A stretch of 64,000 nucleotides of DNA from Nitrospira lenta (GTDB taxonomy: Bacteria; Nitrospirota; Nitrospiria; Nitrospirales; Nitrospiraceae): positions 1 through 64,000 of the forward strand of contig CAMBDY010000005.1 in the NCBI GenBank assembly GCA_945865525.1, in the 5' to 3' direction. Below the pieces are notes generated by a model. That model was given only the letters and a program-made list of their open reading frames with translations. It was not told where the DNA came from and did not search any database. Position numbers and translations under genes: made by a program. Shown here piece after piece: positions 51,311 through 60,989 of this stretch (the stretch's first letter is position 1; each line of letters starts with the position of its first letter).

Positions 51311-53362
51311 TTACACGAGCAGGGATACAATCAGCAACGCCACAATGTTGATCACCTTGATCATTGGATTAATCGCCGGGCCGGCCGTATCCTTGTAGGG
51401 ATCGCCAACCGTGTCGCCCGTGACAGCCGCCTTGTGTGTATCCGTTCCCTTCATGCCCTGCTCTTCAATATACTTCTTGGCATTGTCCCAAGCCCCGCCG
51501 CCACTCGTCATCGAGATGGCCACGAATAGACCGGTGACAATGCTACCGACCAGCATGCCGCCTAAGGCCTGCGGTCCCAGGACCACGCCGACCAAAATCG
51601 GGGAGATGACCGGAATCAGTCCAGGCACCATCATCTTCTTGATCGCCGCCTGAGTCACGATATCCACACAGGTTCCGTATTCCGGCTTACCGGTGCCCTC
51701 CATAATTCCCTTAATCGTCCGGAACTGCCGACGCACTTCTTCCACCACAAGACCTGCTGCTTCTCCCACGGCCTTCATACAGAGGGCCCCGAAAATGAAG
51801 GGCAGCATGCCCCCCAAAAACAGTCCGACCAGGACCGAAGGATTAGAAAGATCAAAGGTGCTCGCCCCACTCCCTTTGGCTACTTCACGCGCATATTCAG
51901 CGAACAACACCACTGCCGCAAGACCAGCCGATCCGATTGCATAGCCCTTCGTCACAGCTTTGGTCGTATTGCCAACCGCATCCAAGGGATCGGTGATGTC
52001 TCGCACCTCTTTGCCGAGGTGCGCCATCTCGGCAATGCCGCCTGCATTGTCAGTGATTGGACCAAAGGCATCGATCGCCACCACGATTCCAGCCATCGAC
52101 AGCATCGAGACTGCCGCAGTAGCTACGCCGTATAAGCCACCTAACGCCGCACCGCCACACAGCCAATAGCTTGTCAGAATGGCCGCGCCGATCACCACCA
52201 CCGGCAAGGCTGTCGCCTCCATCCCCACCGCCAGCCCTGCGATGATATTCGTCGCATGACCCGTTTCACTAGCTTTAGCAATCGCCTTTACCGGCAGATA
52301 GCTCTTTGACGTGTAGTAATCTGTGATAAAAACAAGTGCGAGGGTCACGGCCAAGCCGATCAACGCAGCGAGGTAGTAGCTCATCCCGCTCACACCGCCC
52401 ACCCCCTCCATAATTGAGGTTGTCACAGGATAGAACACCACTGCTGCAATGCCACCCGCTACAAACAGCCCCTTGTAGAGCGCCGTCATGATCCCACCGC
52501 CCTTGCTCACCTTCACAAAGAGAATACCAATGATCGTCGCAAAGATCGTGACGCCGCCTAACGCCAGCGGATAGAGAATCGGCGCGCTGACCCCCTTGAA
52601 CAGAGTGAAGGCCAAGACCATCGCCGCCACCGTCGTCACCGCATAAGTCTCAAAGAGGTCCGCTGCCATACCAGCGCAGTCGCCGACATTGTCGCCCACG
52701 TTATCTGCGATGACTGCCGGGTTGCGTGGGTCGTCTTCCGGAATCCCGGCTTCAACTTTCCCGACAAGGTCCGCGCCAACGTCCGCCGCTTTCGTATAAA
52801 TACCACCGCCCACTCGGGCAAAGACCGAAATCAAACTGCCGCCGAATCCAAGACTCAGCAGGGCATGGATCGCTTTTTCCTGCCCTGCAATCTGCGACGC
52901 CACCACATAGAACGTTGTAATGGCCAGCAACCCTAAACCGATCAACAAGAGCCCCGTCACTGCACCGCCACGGAACGCCACGGTCAAGGCCGCATTCATG
53001 CCATTATGCGCAGCCTGGGCCGTCCGCACGTTCGCCCGTACCGCAATGACCATGCCCACATAGCCGGCTAGAGACGACGCGCTAGCCCCGATCAAAAATC
53101 CGATCGCGGTCAGTAATCCGAATTTATCGGAAAACGTCCCCGCACCCCACAACAGAGCAAACAATACAGCTGCGACAACGCCGACGGTCCGATACTGGCG
53201 ATTCAGATAGGCGCTCGCGCCTTCTTGAATGGCCTTGGCAATTTCTTGCATCTTCGGATTCCCAGCATCCAGCCTAAAGACCCACATGGCCAAATAGAGG
53301 CCATAAGCAATGCCAGTCACCGCCGATACCAACGCAAACATAATGATGGATGAGTCGCTCAC
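51311..53362 (-). CDS. hppA: Membrane H+-translocating pyrophosphatase (K+-independent type)
   Basis: A 683-residue protein with about 16 hydrophobic segments that couples pyrophosphate hydrolysis to proton pumping. Catalytic loops are intact: [38 protein letters not shown], and DNAGGIAEM. The subclass motif [12 protein letters not shown] has Lys where K+-dependent enzymes have Ala, pointing to the K+-independent H+-pump class. It starts with GTG behind AGGAGG and has a promoter about 140 bases upstream. In energy-limited nitrifiers it may recover energy from biosynthetic PPi. Confidence 0.95.
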   Translation of the reverse strand: MSDSSIIMFALVSAVTGIAYGLYLAMWVFRLDAGNPKMQEIAKAIQEGASAYLNRQYRTVGVVAAVLFALLWGAGTFSDKFGLLTAIGFLIGASASSLAGYVGMVIAVRANVRTAQAAHNGMNAALTVAFRGGAVTGLLLIGLGLLAITTFYVVASQIAGQEKAIHALLSLGFGGSLISVFARVGGGIYTKAADVGADLVGKVEAGIPEDDPRNPAVIADNVGDNVGDCAGMAADLFETYAVTTVAAMVLAFTLFKGVSAPILYPLALGGVTIFATIIGILFVKVSKGGGIMTALYKGLFVAGGIAAVVFYPVTTSIMEGVGGVSGMSYYLAALIGLAVTLALVFITDYYTSKSYLPVKAIAKASETGHATNIIAGLAVGMEATALPVVVIGAAILTSYWLCGGAALGGLYGVATAAVSMLSMAGIVVAIDAFGPITDNAGGIAEMAHLGKEVRDITDPLDAVGNTTKAVTKGYAIGSAGLAAVVLFAEYAREVAKGSGASTFDLSNPSVLVGLFLGGMLPFIFGALCMKAVGEAAGLVVEEVRRQFRTIKGIMEGTGKPEYGTCVDIVTQAAIKKMMVPGLIPVISPILVGVVLGPQALGGMLVGSIVTGLFVAISMTSGGGAWDNAKKYIEEQGMKGTDTHKAAVTGDTVGDPYKDTAGPAINPMIKVINIVALLIVSLLV

Positions 53363-53794
53363 AATGGTCTCCTCCTATTAGGGGTGTTGGGGGACACCCA
53401 TTTCCCCTGGTCTCCATCCACCACGATGACGTGTTCGATGGGAAACAACGAAGTGGTAGAAAATCGATCAGTGCAGCCAAACTGAGTGAAAAGTCGCGCC
53501 ATTCTATACAGACATGAGAAGGGGATCAAGCGCGAAAAATGTAGTGGCTAAATGATCTTCTATGCTTGCTCAATACCCAATAGCCCTCATCGCTCGGAAT
53601 GAGGAATATCGCTATCTGCGGGATAGACTTTCTGAAGAACAACCTTTCCGAGGAACGTTTGACGCCTCACCTTGCGTCCAGACTGACGCAGATGGGAAAC
53701 CTTCAACAAGAATATAGATTTTCTCACCAGACTTCTTTCCCTGTCACCTATCCTTGGCTCAACCAAGAGGATCCTACCCCTCTATCTCTCTAAA
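53363..53794. other. 432-base intergenic region upstream of hppA
   Basis: The gap between hppA and the symporter gene contains the hppA leader (about 140 bases) and promoter. A small hairpin GGGTGT-CCCCCA-ACACCC lies in the leader about 20-40 bases before the start codon. A 64-codon plus-strand ORF (53599-53793) has no ribosome binding site and an implausible composition, so it is not called. The remainder shows nothing recognisable. Confidence 0.5.
53501..53529 (-). promoter_or_regulatory. Sigma70-type promoter of hppA
   Basis: On the minus strand TTGATC (53529-53524) and TAGAAT (53506-53501) are 17 bases apart. The -10 is identical to that of the proteasome operon promoter. Transcription would begin near 53494, giving a leader of about 130 bases. 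Confidence 0.55.
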
Positions 53795-55078
53795 TCAACG
53801 GCCTCGATCAAGGAGGATTGCAACGAGCATGTCGCTCATGACGTTTAGGCCAGACCGGGCTCGTGCAATGATCCAATCCACGGTCATGATGATGGGAATG
53901 GCTGCGACAATGATGGGGGCCGGCAGACCCGCAGCGGAAAGGACCAGCGGCAGTACGATCAGCCCTGCTTCAGGAATACCGGCTACGCCAGCCCCTGCAA
54001 TAATCGAGGCGACAACGATCAGTAGCTGATTCGCCATCTGCAAGTCGAAACCAAGCGCTTGGGCAAGAAAGAGCGCGGCCATCGCTTCGTAGAGAGTAAC
54101 GCCATCGTTATTAAGGTTCGTACCGATACAGGCGGCAAGGCGCGCCGATTGGGGCGAGACGTGCATGCGGTCGAGGCACCGGAGCGTGACCGGGACGGTA
54201 GCGAGACTGCTGTTGCAGGACATAGCGGTCATAATCGCGTCGGCCCCCTGCCCCAGATAGACCTTGGGCGACTTCTTCCCCACCAGCCAGGCGACGAGTG
54301 GATAGTAGACGAGACCATGGATGGCGAGCCCTGCAAGCATCGCAGCGAGAAAAATCCAGAGAACGAAGAAGACGCCGATGCCAGACTTACCGACAACCTG
54401 TGCGACAACACCAAAAACAGCGAGCGGCACAGCAAGGATGATCCATCCAAGGATCTGCACCAGCCAGCCATAGACTCGCTCGATCGCCCGTGCGAAGGCA
54501 TGGACTGCCCTGCCCTCGTCATCTGCATGACTCCGTAGGCGGCGCAGCGTCATGCCCAGGGCCAGCGCAAGCAAGACGACGCCGATGATATTGTTACTGG
54601 AAAAGGGTGCCATGATGGTGCGGGGAATATAAGAGGCGAGGTATTCGAGCGGGCTCTGCGCGCCAGCCTGCACCGTCGCGAGCTGGTCTCCTGATGGCTT
54701 CGCACTCGGCGCATAATGCAACAACTCGTCAACGTGGCCGACCCAGGCCAGGCCAGGCTGCCAGGTGTTCATCAGCAGGAGCCCAATCATCATGGCAACG
54801 GAGACGTTGACGAAGCAGATGATGAGTAGCTTACTCACCTGGCGAAACGGGAGGCTGGCGCGAATGAGCGCATCGAGAATCGCGAAGAAAATGAGGGGAA
54901 TGGCGAGAGTCTTGAGCAGGGTGACGACGTACAAGCCGAGCTTACCCAGCTGCTCGTTACGCAGACCGCCCCAATAGGGCTCCTGCCCAAAAATCGTTCC
55001 TAGTAGCGCGCCACAAGCGACGGCGATGAGCACTTGCGTATAAAGCGGGAGAGAAATCCTGCGCGGTATTGTTTGCAT
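53795..55078 (-). CDS. Dicarboxylate/amino acid:cation symporter (DAACS family)
   Basis: About 427 residues from the ATG at 55078 (the ORF track adds an unlikely 37-residue leader). Multiple transmembrane segments and the GltPh/DctA hallmarks are present: the serine-rich reentrant loop MSCNSSLATVPVTL, the NNDGVTLYEAMAALF segment on TM7 and the second hairpin AGVAGIPEAGLIVLPLVL, then VDWIIARARSGLNVMSD. These proteins import C4-dicarboxylates or acidic amino acids with Na+ or H+. Because the loop reads TNLNNDGV, not TNMDGT, substrate choice is uncertain. Confidence 0.93.
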   Translation of the reverse strand: MQTIPRRISLPLYTQVLIAVACGALLGTIFGQEPYWGGLRNEQLGKLGLYVVTLLKTLAIPLIFFAILDALIRASLPFRQVSKLLIICFVNVSVAMMIGLLLMNTWQPGLAWVGHVDELLHYAPSAKPSGDQLATVQAGAQSPLEYLASYIPRTIMAPFSSNNIIGVVLLALALGMTLRRLRSHADDEGRAVHAFARAIERVYGWLVQILGWIILAVPLAVFGVVAQVVGKSGIGVFFVLWIFLAAMLAGLAIHGLVYYPLVAWLVGKKSPKVYLGQGADAIMTAMSCNSSLATVPVTLRCLDRMHVSPQSARLAACIGTNLNNDGVTLYEAMAALFLAQALGFDLQMANQLLIVVASIIAGAGVAGIPEAGLIVLPLVLSAAGLPAPIIVAAIPIIMTVDWIIARARSGLNVMSDMLVAILLDRGR

Positions 55079-55266
55079 GGTGGTCTCGTGTGACCGAGGC
55101 ACAATATCCGTTTCCCCACAGGAAAGCATCTTTGGGCTGTGAAAGGTGAGGAATAAAACGTCGTTCGGCACGACGAAACTAAGCCGCAACCGTCGTCAGC
55201 GGCGTGGCAGCTCCTGTTTGCGGATCAAAAAGAGAGTTGCTATAGTCCGCGCAGGTGGAGGACCCT

Positions 55267-55521
55267 ATGGGAATGGAACCGAACTACATCGTCATTGATG
55301 GACAGACGTTCAGCAAGGCGAAGCTGCCACTGGACAACCACATCTATAAAAACTGTGTGATCGACGACTGTGACATCTATTTCAGCGGGGGGCAGTACGA
55401 GCTACTCGATACCCACATCACCAATTCCCGCCTCATCCTCAACCACCCAGCCAAAAACATGTACAACGCCGTACAGATTTTTAAGATGAAGTCGCCCGGG
55501 TCACAAATTATTTTCGAGTGA
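55267..55521 (+). CDS. Hypothetical small protein with beta-helix-like repeats
   Basis: About 84 residues from the ATG at 55267, placed five bases after GGAGG. The sequence has short strand-turn units such as YKNCVIDDCDIYFSGG, YELLDTHITNSRLIL, resembling a few turns of a pentapeptide-like beta helix. No enzyme motifs, no signal peptide. It is a single gene convergent with the cytochrome block. Function unknown. Confidence 0.65.
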   Translation: MGMEPNYIVIDGQTFSKAKLPLDNHIYKNCVIDDCDIYFSGGQYELLDTHITNSRLILNHPAKNMYNAVQIFKMKSPGSQIIFE

Positions 55522-55551
55522 TCGGATGGCCGTTTACTCCTAGCCACTCGT

Positions 55552-56787
55552 CTATTTCACTGAAATATTCTCTGCGAACTTAACGATCTCGATCGACTGG
55601 AAGACTGGGTCTTGCGAGCCTTTGGAGGACTCCGCTTCGACTCGCTGCAGAAAGGAGGGGGATCCTGTGATCGGCGCGTAGCTGAGAACGACTTCGACGT
55701 CGAAGGTCTTGGTGTCTTTCGGCGTCGGAAACGTGAAGGTCTCGAGACGAAGCTCTTCTGGCTTCAAGACCGTATCTTCAAGAACTTTAACCGCCTCGAA
55801 GTCGAAGCTGGTCTTCTGCCCCTTAGCATCTTGATAAACCCGTCCATAGACCCGCTTGTCGGTAAAAACGGTCTTCAGGTTTTTGCCTTTAATATCCAGA
55901 TCCAGCGCCACGCTCGCCCAAGCCGGATGGGTGGTCGGCAAGCTGTGTGGCACGAGACTCTGCACCTTTACTGTCACGATGGTCTTGTCACCTTCGATCT
56001 TAGTCTGCACGGCCAGCTTGGCCGCTTCTTGGCGGAGCTTACCGATCCGTCCGGGGAAGGTATGGTTCGCAGTTTTCCGCTTCTTCTCCCCGTTGGCCGA
56101 CTCCCCGACCTGCGCGGGCATATGGCAGCTCTGGCATTCCTTGCCCGATTTTACCGTCTTACTCTGATCCCAGTTGCCCAACAGGTCGTTGCTCTTGCCT
56201 AAATTGGCAGCCGATGGAACAGACTGATGGCAGTTGAGGCAGAGATCGGATTTCTGAAACAGCGCCAGCTCCATCGACTGGTGCGCCAAGTTTGGTACGA
56301 AATCCTTATAGGGACCGTAGAGTATCTTGCTTCCGAGATCATACTTAGGCTCTGGCGGCTGCTTGGTCCGATCGACCTGTTTGATCAAGTGGCATTGCAC
56401 GCAGCCTACCCCATCCAGCGAGGGATCGCCGGCCTTGGTCTGATCAATGAAAAGCTGAACCTGTTCGGGAAATTCGCGTACATGCGGCGCATGGCAGCGG
56501 AAGCAGAGCGCCTTATCTTTTCCTGCCGGGGACGCCAAGAATGCATCGAGCGAGGCGCGGAAAGCCGGGGAATGAATAGACTTTGACAACGGCGAGGTTT
56601 CCCATTCTTCAAACACACGCTCATGGCAGCGCTTGCACTTACTGGAGCTGGGAAACGCCTTTTCACGGGTTGGCTTGGCAACCTCTTGCGCATAGAGGAC
56701 ATAATTGAGCCACTGCGAAAGGCACAACACCGCCAGGATCACTGCGCCGATTCGAAGTTTTACCCCCATCGAACTTTGTCCTACCAT
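55552..56787 (-). CDS. Membrane-anchored pentaheme c-type cytochrome (paralogue 2)
   Basis: A 411-residue protein (start 56787 or 56769) with an N-terminal anchor/signal (GAVILAVLCLSQWLNYVLY) and five CXXCH motifs: CKRCH, CFRCH, CVQCH, CLNCH, CQSCH. The first heme is followed by ERVFEEWETSPLSKS, similar to paralogue 1. The C-terminal beta domain contains LVPHSLPTTHPAW. It follows another pentaheme gene by 22 bases and is presumably cotranscribed. Periplasmic electron transfer is the likely role. Confidence 0.9.
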   Translation of the reverse strand: MVGQSSMGVKLRIGAVILAVLCLSQWLNYVLYAQEVAKPTREKAFPSSSKCKRCHERVFEEWETSPLSKSIHSPAFRASLDAFLASPAGKDKALCFRCHAPHVREFPEQVQLFIDQTKAGDPSLDGVGCVQCHLIKQVDRTKQPPEPKYDLGSKILYGPYKDFVPNLAHQSMELALFQKSDLCLNCHQSVPSAANLGKSNDLLGNWDQSKTVKSGKECQSCHMPAQVGESANGEKKRKTANHTFPGRIGKLRQEAAKLAVQTKIEGDKTIVTVKVQSLVPHSLPTTHPAWASVALDLDIKGKNLKTVFTDKRVYGRVYQDAKGQKTSFDFEAVKVLEDTVLKPEELRLETFTFPTPKDTKTFDVEVVLSYAPITGSPSFLQRVEAESSKGSQDPVFQSIEIVKFAENISVK

Positions 56788-56809
56788 GCGACCCTTCTAC
56801 GTCAACGCC

Positions 56810-58117
56810 TCAAAGTGTTTTGGCTCGGTACGTCAGTAACCGTGGTTGCGTATATTCATCAAAAATCTTCTGCGCGCCCTCTCGCTCTTTGTCGGTTGCC
56901 AAGGTTGCGAGATACTTCTTCTTAAGCGCGGGATCCGGCGTCGGGATCAACGCATAGTTCAAGACCGCTTCAATCAAGGTGGCCGTCGTACCAGCCGGGA
57001 GCGCCAGAGAAAATGGTACTTTTCGCGTATGGCCTCCCTTGATGAAGGGGTCGGGAATGGGACCGCGGAGAATCTTGTCGTAGGGTAACCCGAACTGCTT
57101 GGTCTCTTCCTTCAGCACCTTGCCCTGTGCATCCTTGGCGGTCAGAACAAGATAGAACTGCTTGAGCACCGGATCACCGTCTGGAAAACTGTGCGGGAGG
57201 CTGCCTATTTTCACCAGCGCCATCCCCTCCACCGCAGAGGCAGACTTAATGGTCTCGAGGTCCACGCGGGGCATCCATTCAGCCTGGAGATTGCGATTCT
57301 TGATGAGGGTACCGGGAATCACTACGCCGTGGAACCCATGGCGGCCGATTGCACGAGTCATGGATCCGTGCCGCGAGGTCGAACTGCCGGTGGACGGCTC
57401 CATATGACAGTCCTGGCAGACCGTCCCCTGCAAGATCTCTCCGGCCAGATCCCTCTGCGTCACATCCTTCACCTTATCGAAGTGACAGGAGGCGCAATAG
57501 TTCGCGCCACGATACAGATCGGACTGCATCGCAGGATGAACGAGGTTTTCCTCCGGGTCCGCATAGGGGCCATACATCATCTTACCCGGCTCAATCTTGA
57601 ACGACGGAGGAGAGTTCTTGGTCTCCACCACCTGGTTGATCAAGTGGCAGGAGGCGCATCCGATACCCTCTACTTGCGGCTTCCCGGCCAGCACCTGAGC
57701 CACAATCTTCTCGGTGTGTTGCGGAAAAATGGTGGTCGAGGGCACATGACAGGAAAGACAGCGGCGGCGCTCGTCGGTAGTCGGACTGGTCTGAAGCCAT
57801 ACGCCCAACACCGTGCGAAAGACTGGCGACTCCAGCGAACTGCCATGCAAAAGGGCCGAATCAACCCGGCCAAATACCTTGAGAGCTGGCGTCTGCTCGC
57901 CCGCACCCTTCCACTCTTCATAATGCCGGTCGTGGCATTGTTTGCAGTCTTCCGAGCGGATAAAGATCCTTTCGATTTCCTCCACCCAATCCGCTGGCGC
58001 CTTGAGGTCTGACTTCTGGGCAACGGCAGAACCCTGAGACAGGCCAATGACTCCAGCAAGGGACAGAAGGGCCAGCCCTAAGACTATTCGCTGTGCAAAG
58101 CCGCTGCGTCGTACCAT
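56810..58117 (-). CDS. Pentaheme c-type cytochrome (paralogue 3)
   Basis: About 435 residues from the ATG at 58117, which has GGAG seven bases upstream. A signal peptide (QRIVLGLALLSLAGVIGLSQG, cleavage near AVA) is followed by five CXXCH: CKQCH, CLSCH, CASCH, CASCH, CQDCH. The C-terminal beta domain has GSLPHSFPDGDPVLKQF. Together with paralogue 2 and the PDZ protein it forms a three-gene unit. The arrangement suggests two cytochromes passing electrons to one another or to a common partner. Confidence 0.9.
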   Translation of the reverse strand: MVRRSGFAQRIVLGLALLSLAGVIGLSQGSAVAQKSDLKAPADWVEEIERIFIRSEDCKQCHDRHYEEWKGAGEQTPALKVFGRVDSALLHGSSLESPVFRTVLGVWLQTSPTTDERRRCLSCHVPSTTIFPQHTEKIVAQVLAGKPQVEGIGCASCHLINQVVETKNSPPSFKIEPGKMMYGPYADPEENLVHPAMQSDLYRGANYCASCHFDKVKDVTQRDLAGEILQGTVCQDCHMEPSTGSSTSRHGSMTRAIGRHGFHGVVIPGTLIKNRNLQAEWMPRVDLETIKSASAVEGMALVKIGSLPHSFPDGDPVLKQFYLVLTAKDAQGKVLKEETKQFGLPYDKILRGPIPDPFIKGGHTRKVPFSLALPAGTTATLIEAVLNYALIPTPDPALKKKYLATLATDKEREGAQKIFDEYTQPRLLTYRAKTL

Positions 58118-58119
58118 GC

Positions 58120-58593
58120 TTACTCCCGTCTGCATCCGACGAAATGAAAATTTACACCCCACCCGACCGGGTCGCCGGAATCAGCCGGCTCATAGGTGCC
58201 AACTGTGAAGTTACATTCTTTCATCCGGTGTTTGATCGCTTTCCCAAAGTCGAGCATGTTTTTGATCTCAATCTTGTCGATTTCCTTAATGACGGATCTG
58301 ACCTTGATCCCGGCATAGTCGGCGCGCGAGTTTCCGATCACTTCAAAGACAGCGACGCCCTGCGCCCGCTCTAGCTTCAATTCTCGTTTAGTCTCCTCGT
58401 CCACATCTCCGACGATCACGCCAAAATCTTCCCCCAACTTCGCGGCTTCTTCGACAGTCATGAGCGCCGGTTCAACGGCGAACGCAAGCCCACTCAACAG
58501 GCCCACGCTGAGTCCAAGAGACACAAGAAAAGCCCTTCCACTCGGAAGGGTTTTTGCACGAGGGCTTACTGAGCCAACACAAACATCCTCCAA
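58120..58593 (-). CDS. Exported PDZ-domain protein
   Basis: The ORF is 157 codons from a TTG at 58593; a GTG at 58524 behind GGAAGGG is an alternative. The N-terminal hydrophobic stretch (FLVSLGLSVGLLSGLAFA) is a signal peptide, followed by a PDZ-like fold: AQGVAVFEVIGNSRADYAGIKVRSVIKEIDKIEIKNMLDF. The C-terminus has two cysteines (MKECNFTVGTY, VGCRRE). No protease domain is present, so it is probably an adaptor for the cytochromes encoded directly downstream. A terminator-like hairpin sits inside its 5' region, leaving the start codon uncertain. Confidence 0.75.
   Translation of the reverse strand: MEDVCVGSVSPRAKTLPSGRAFLVSLGLSVGLLSGLAFAVEPALMTVEEAAKLGEDFGVIVGDVDEETKRELKLERAQGVAVFEVIGNSRADYAGIKVRSVIKEIDKIEIKNMLDFGKAIKHRMKECNFTVGTYEPADSGDPVGWGVNFHFVGCRRE
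58528..58555. promoter_or_regulatory. Terminator/attenuator-like hairpin at the start of the PDZ-cytochrome operon
   Basis: CCCTTCC-ACTC-GGAAGGG is a perfect 7-bp stem flanked by AAAAG and TTTTT, terminator-like on both strands. On the minus strand the 3' arm GGAAGGG lies eight bases before a GTG that could start the PDZ protein. A tiny leader ORF (ATG TTT GTG TTG GCT CAG TAA) precedes it. Confidence 0.45.
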
Positions 58594-58793
58594 CGTGCGA
58601 GCCTTTCTATATCACTCGAACTGTCATTCCACCCAAGAAGCTTAGCAAACTTTGGAGACACCATCCCGCAGGATACTCAAACAGCGCTTGAGCAAGGCCG
58701 CGGGTGAATCGAACCCAGTAGTGTACCCTCAGGGGCACGTTGACGATTTCGATGAGCAGAGAGCGAAGCTGACAGACGGTGTCCGTATCCTGT

Positions 58794-59618
58794 CTAGAGC
58801 TTCGCGACCAGGTCAATGGCCAACTGAAACCACGGGGCCACAGCTTTTTGCCCGTTTCGTTCTTTGCTCTCGCCGTTCCACACGGCAAAAGACACGGTTT
58901 GCACTCGGCCTGGAATCAACTTGGCTTCATTCTCTTGCTCTTCGCTCACCAGGGGTCGGCGCATGACGACATGCCAGACTCCGTCTTTCCACACAGCCTT
59001 GCCCTGAACACGCCCCTGCTTTTCTTTGGTCGTCAAGGTGCTGAAGCCCCCACCGATAAGGTCTTCGACTGACGAGACTCGGCGCGGAATAACTTCAAAC
59101 GTCCGCACGCCTTCACGAGATTTCTCGGAGGCTCGGGCAGCCCGGCGATCGATATCGCTCTGCCAGTCAGCTTTCCAATGCCAAATATTAATGTAGTGGT
59201 CGAGTTGGCCCATGCAGAAAAATGCGGGAGCATCGCCGAGCGGCAACCCAATTGCCACACCATCGCGAAAGGTCCCTGGCGTCAAACGGTCATTCTTCGT
59301 ATTGTCCTGCCATTCCAGCAGAAATGCGATCTCGATGCCGTTATGGAGTGACCGCACTGTCAACGCCTGCGCCGTCGGGGCAGACCAGACAGGTCTGGTA
59401 ATGACCTGACCGCTCAAGGGAAGGGTCATCGGCGCCACGGCGGCCCAGGCGGCATCCTCCGGCCCGGCAGGCAGTTCTCCTTCAACGAGCCGCGCGCGAA
59501 TGATTATCCCCTCGGAACTAACGAGAGGCACGCCGAAACCGACGAAAATTCCAGCCACGACCAGGATGAATAGGAGCAACAGTACTGGGCGAGAATCCAT
59601 CTTCGTCGTACGCACCAT
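58794..59618 (-). CDS. Ethylbenzene-dehydrogenase-type heme-binding subunit (NxrC-like)
   Basis: A 274-residue exported protein: signal/anchor (VLLLLFILVVAGIFVGFGV) then a beta-sandwich like the gamma subunits of ethylbenzene dehydrogenase and related DMSO-reductase-family enzymes, which bind one heme b by Met and Lys. Candidate ligands are Met136 in AFFCMGQLDHY and Lys258 in ERNGQKAVAPWF. Other matches are WSAPTAQALTVRSLHNG, IAFLLEWQDNTKN and GVAIGLPLG. In Nitrospira, such proteins are proposed NxrC subunits of nitrite oxidoreductase. No catalytic alpha or beta subunit lies in this window, so the partner is not proven. Confidence 0.82.
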   Translation of the reverse strand: MVRTTKMDSRPVLLLLFILVVAGIFVGFGVPLVSSEGIIIRARLVEGELPAGPEDAAWAAVAPMTLPLSGQVITRPVWSAPTAQALTVRSLHNGIEIAFLLEWQDNTKNDRLTPGTFRDGVAIGLPLGDAPAFFCMGQLDHYINIWHWKADWQSDIDRRAARASEKSREGVRTFEVIPRRVSSVEDLIGGGFSTLTTKEKQGRVQGKAVWKDGVWHVVMRRPLVSEEQENEAKLIPGRVQTVSFAVWNGESKERNGQKAVAPWFQLAIDLVAKL

Positions 59619-59709
59619 GCAAAGTCCTCGAGTGATCGCACGAGTACATCGTGGCAGACTTAGAATAACACAAATCTCGGACGAGATTTATTCGACTACA
59701 TGCGGATGG

Positions 59710-60963
59710 CTACCAGAGTTTCACGCGACGAATTTTGTTTTCGGCACGCTCGCAGATATAGAGATAGCCCTGAGAATCCAACGAGAGCCCGACGGGCGAG
59801 TTCACGACAGCCTCGATACCGAGCAGTCCGTCGCCATGCTTCAGAGTTCCGGACGATTCCTTCGCCACGAACCGCGCCGCGCCGCACCCCCCCATATTCT
59901 TGTCTTCGTACCCGCTGTCCCCGTTGCCCGCGACCGTCGTGATCACACCGGTGGCGGCGTCCACTTTGCGCACGCGATGGTTCATCGTGTCGGAGATGTA
60001 GAGATTGTCCTGCTGATCAATCACCACGGCTTCTGGCGCATGGAGCATGGCCCTGATCGCCGGCTTGTCGTCACCATCATATCCATACCGGCAAACGCCT
60101 GCCACAGTCGAAATGATACCGGTCGTATGGTCGATGCTGCGAACACGGTTGCTCCCCTTGTCGACGAAAATAATATCACCCTTCCCGTTGACTGTGAGCC
60201 CGACGACATCGTAGATACGAGCCTCCAACGCGGGTTTGCCATCGTCAAGGTACATGGACATATCCAAGCCATCCGAACAGACCGGCATAAGCCAGCCATG
60301 GTCGTCGCTGAAGTCGATACCGATGGCGTCACCCGAGAGCACAACCAGATTCCGCGCTACGAGGGGCTGCTCACGGGCTTCATCTTCGGCGCTCCAGGCC
60401 CCGGCCACCGTCGTAACCATGCCGGTCGTGGGATCATAGCGGCGAATCCGGTGCGCCTGAGTATCGGCAATGTACATGACGTCGTTGGGATCAAAGGCAA
60501 TGGCGGCCGGCCAGGTAAGATTGGTCTCCAACGCCAGACCATCGCCATTGAAGCCATGCTGGCCGGTGCCGATGACCGTGGTGATGATGCCGGTCTCATG
60601 ATCGACTTTCCGGATACGATTACTACCGGAATCGCAGATATAGAGGTCGTTGTGGGAATCAAACGCCACATCAAGCGGCAAATAGAGTCCCGCCTCCCCG
60701 CAGAGGCCTTCGTCCCCGCTGTAGCAGGTTTCACCGATACCGGAAAAATTATGGAGAGTGGCCTCCTTGAGGCTCACCCGTCTGATGCGATCGGACCCGG
60801 ATTCGGCAAAGTAGAACCAAGTCTCGTCCTTATCCAACGCGGCGTGATGGGGCAAGGGAGTCCCAGCCTTGACCGCCCGTTTTCCATCGCCGGTGCTCCG
60901 AGCCTTGCCATTGCCTGCGAAGGTTTCAATATAGCCGACTGCAAGCTGGAGTTCGGTTTCCAT
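59710..60963 (-). CDS. NHL-repeat beta-propeller protein
   Basis: The 417-residue protein comprises about six NHL repeats: VAFDSHNDLYICDSGSNRIRKVD, IAFDPNDVMYIADTQAHRIRRYD, LTVNGKGDIIFVDKGSNRVRSID, VVIDQQDNLYISDTMNHRVRKVD and LSLDSQGYLYICERAENKIRRV. Each ends in a glycine-rich turn such as ITTVAGNG. No signal peptide is evident, suggesting a cytoplasmic scaffold or sensor, unless exported otherwise. It lies between the NxrC-like gene and tatA on the same strand. Confidence 0.9.
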   Translation of the reverse strand: METELQLAVGYIETFAGNGKARSTGDGKRAVKAGTPLPHHAALDKDETWFYFAESGSDRIRRVSLKEATLHNFSGIGETCYSGDEGLCGEAGLYLPLDVAFDSHNDLYICDSGSNRIRKVDHETGIITTVIGTGQHGFNGDGLALETNLTWPAAIAFDPNDVMYIADTQAHRIRRYDPTTGMVTTVAGAWSAEDEAREQPLVARNLVVLSGDAIGIDFSDDHGWLMPVCSDGLDMSMYLDDGKPALEARIYDVVGLTVNGKGDIIFVDKGSNRVRSIDHTTGIISTVAGVCRYGYDGDDKPAIRAMLHAPEAVVIDQQDNLYISDTMNHRVRKVDAATGVITTVAGNGDSGYEDKNMGGCGAARFVAKESSGTLKHGDGLLGIEAVVNSPVGLSLDSQGYLYICERAENKIRRVKLW

Positions 60964-60989
60964 AGATCTATCGCCTTAATCCCGGCTGA

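Noticed and set aside
53599-53793. 64-codon plus-strand ORF upstream of the symporter 3' end
   Set aside because: No ribosome binding site and no recognisable composition; it lies in the hppA upstream region.
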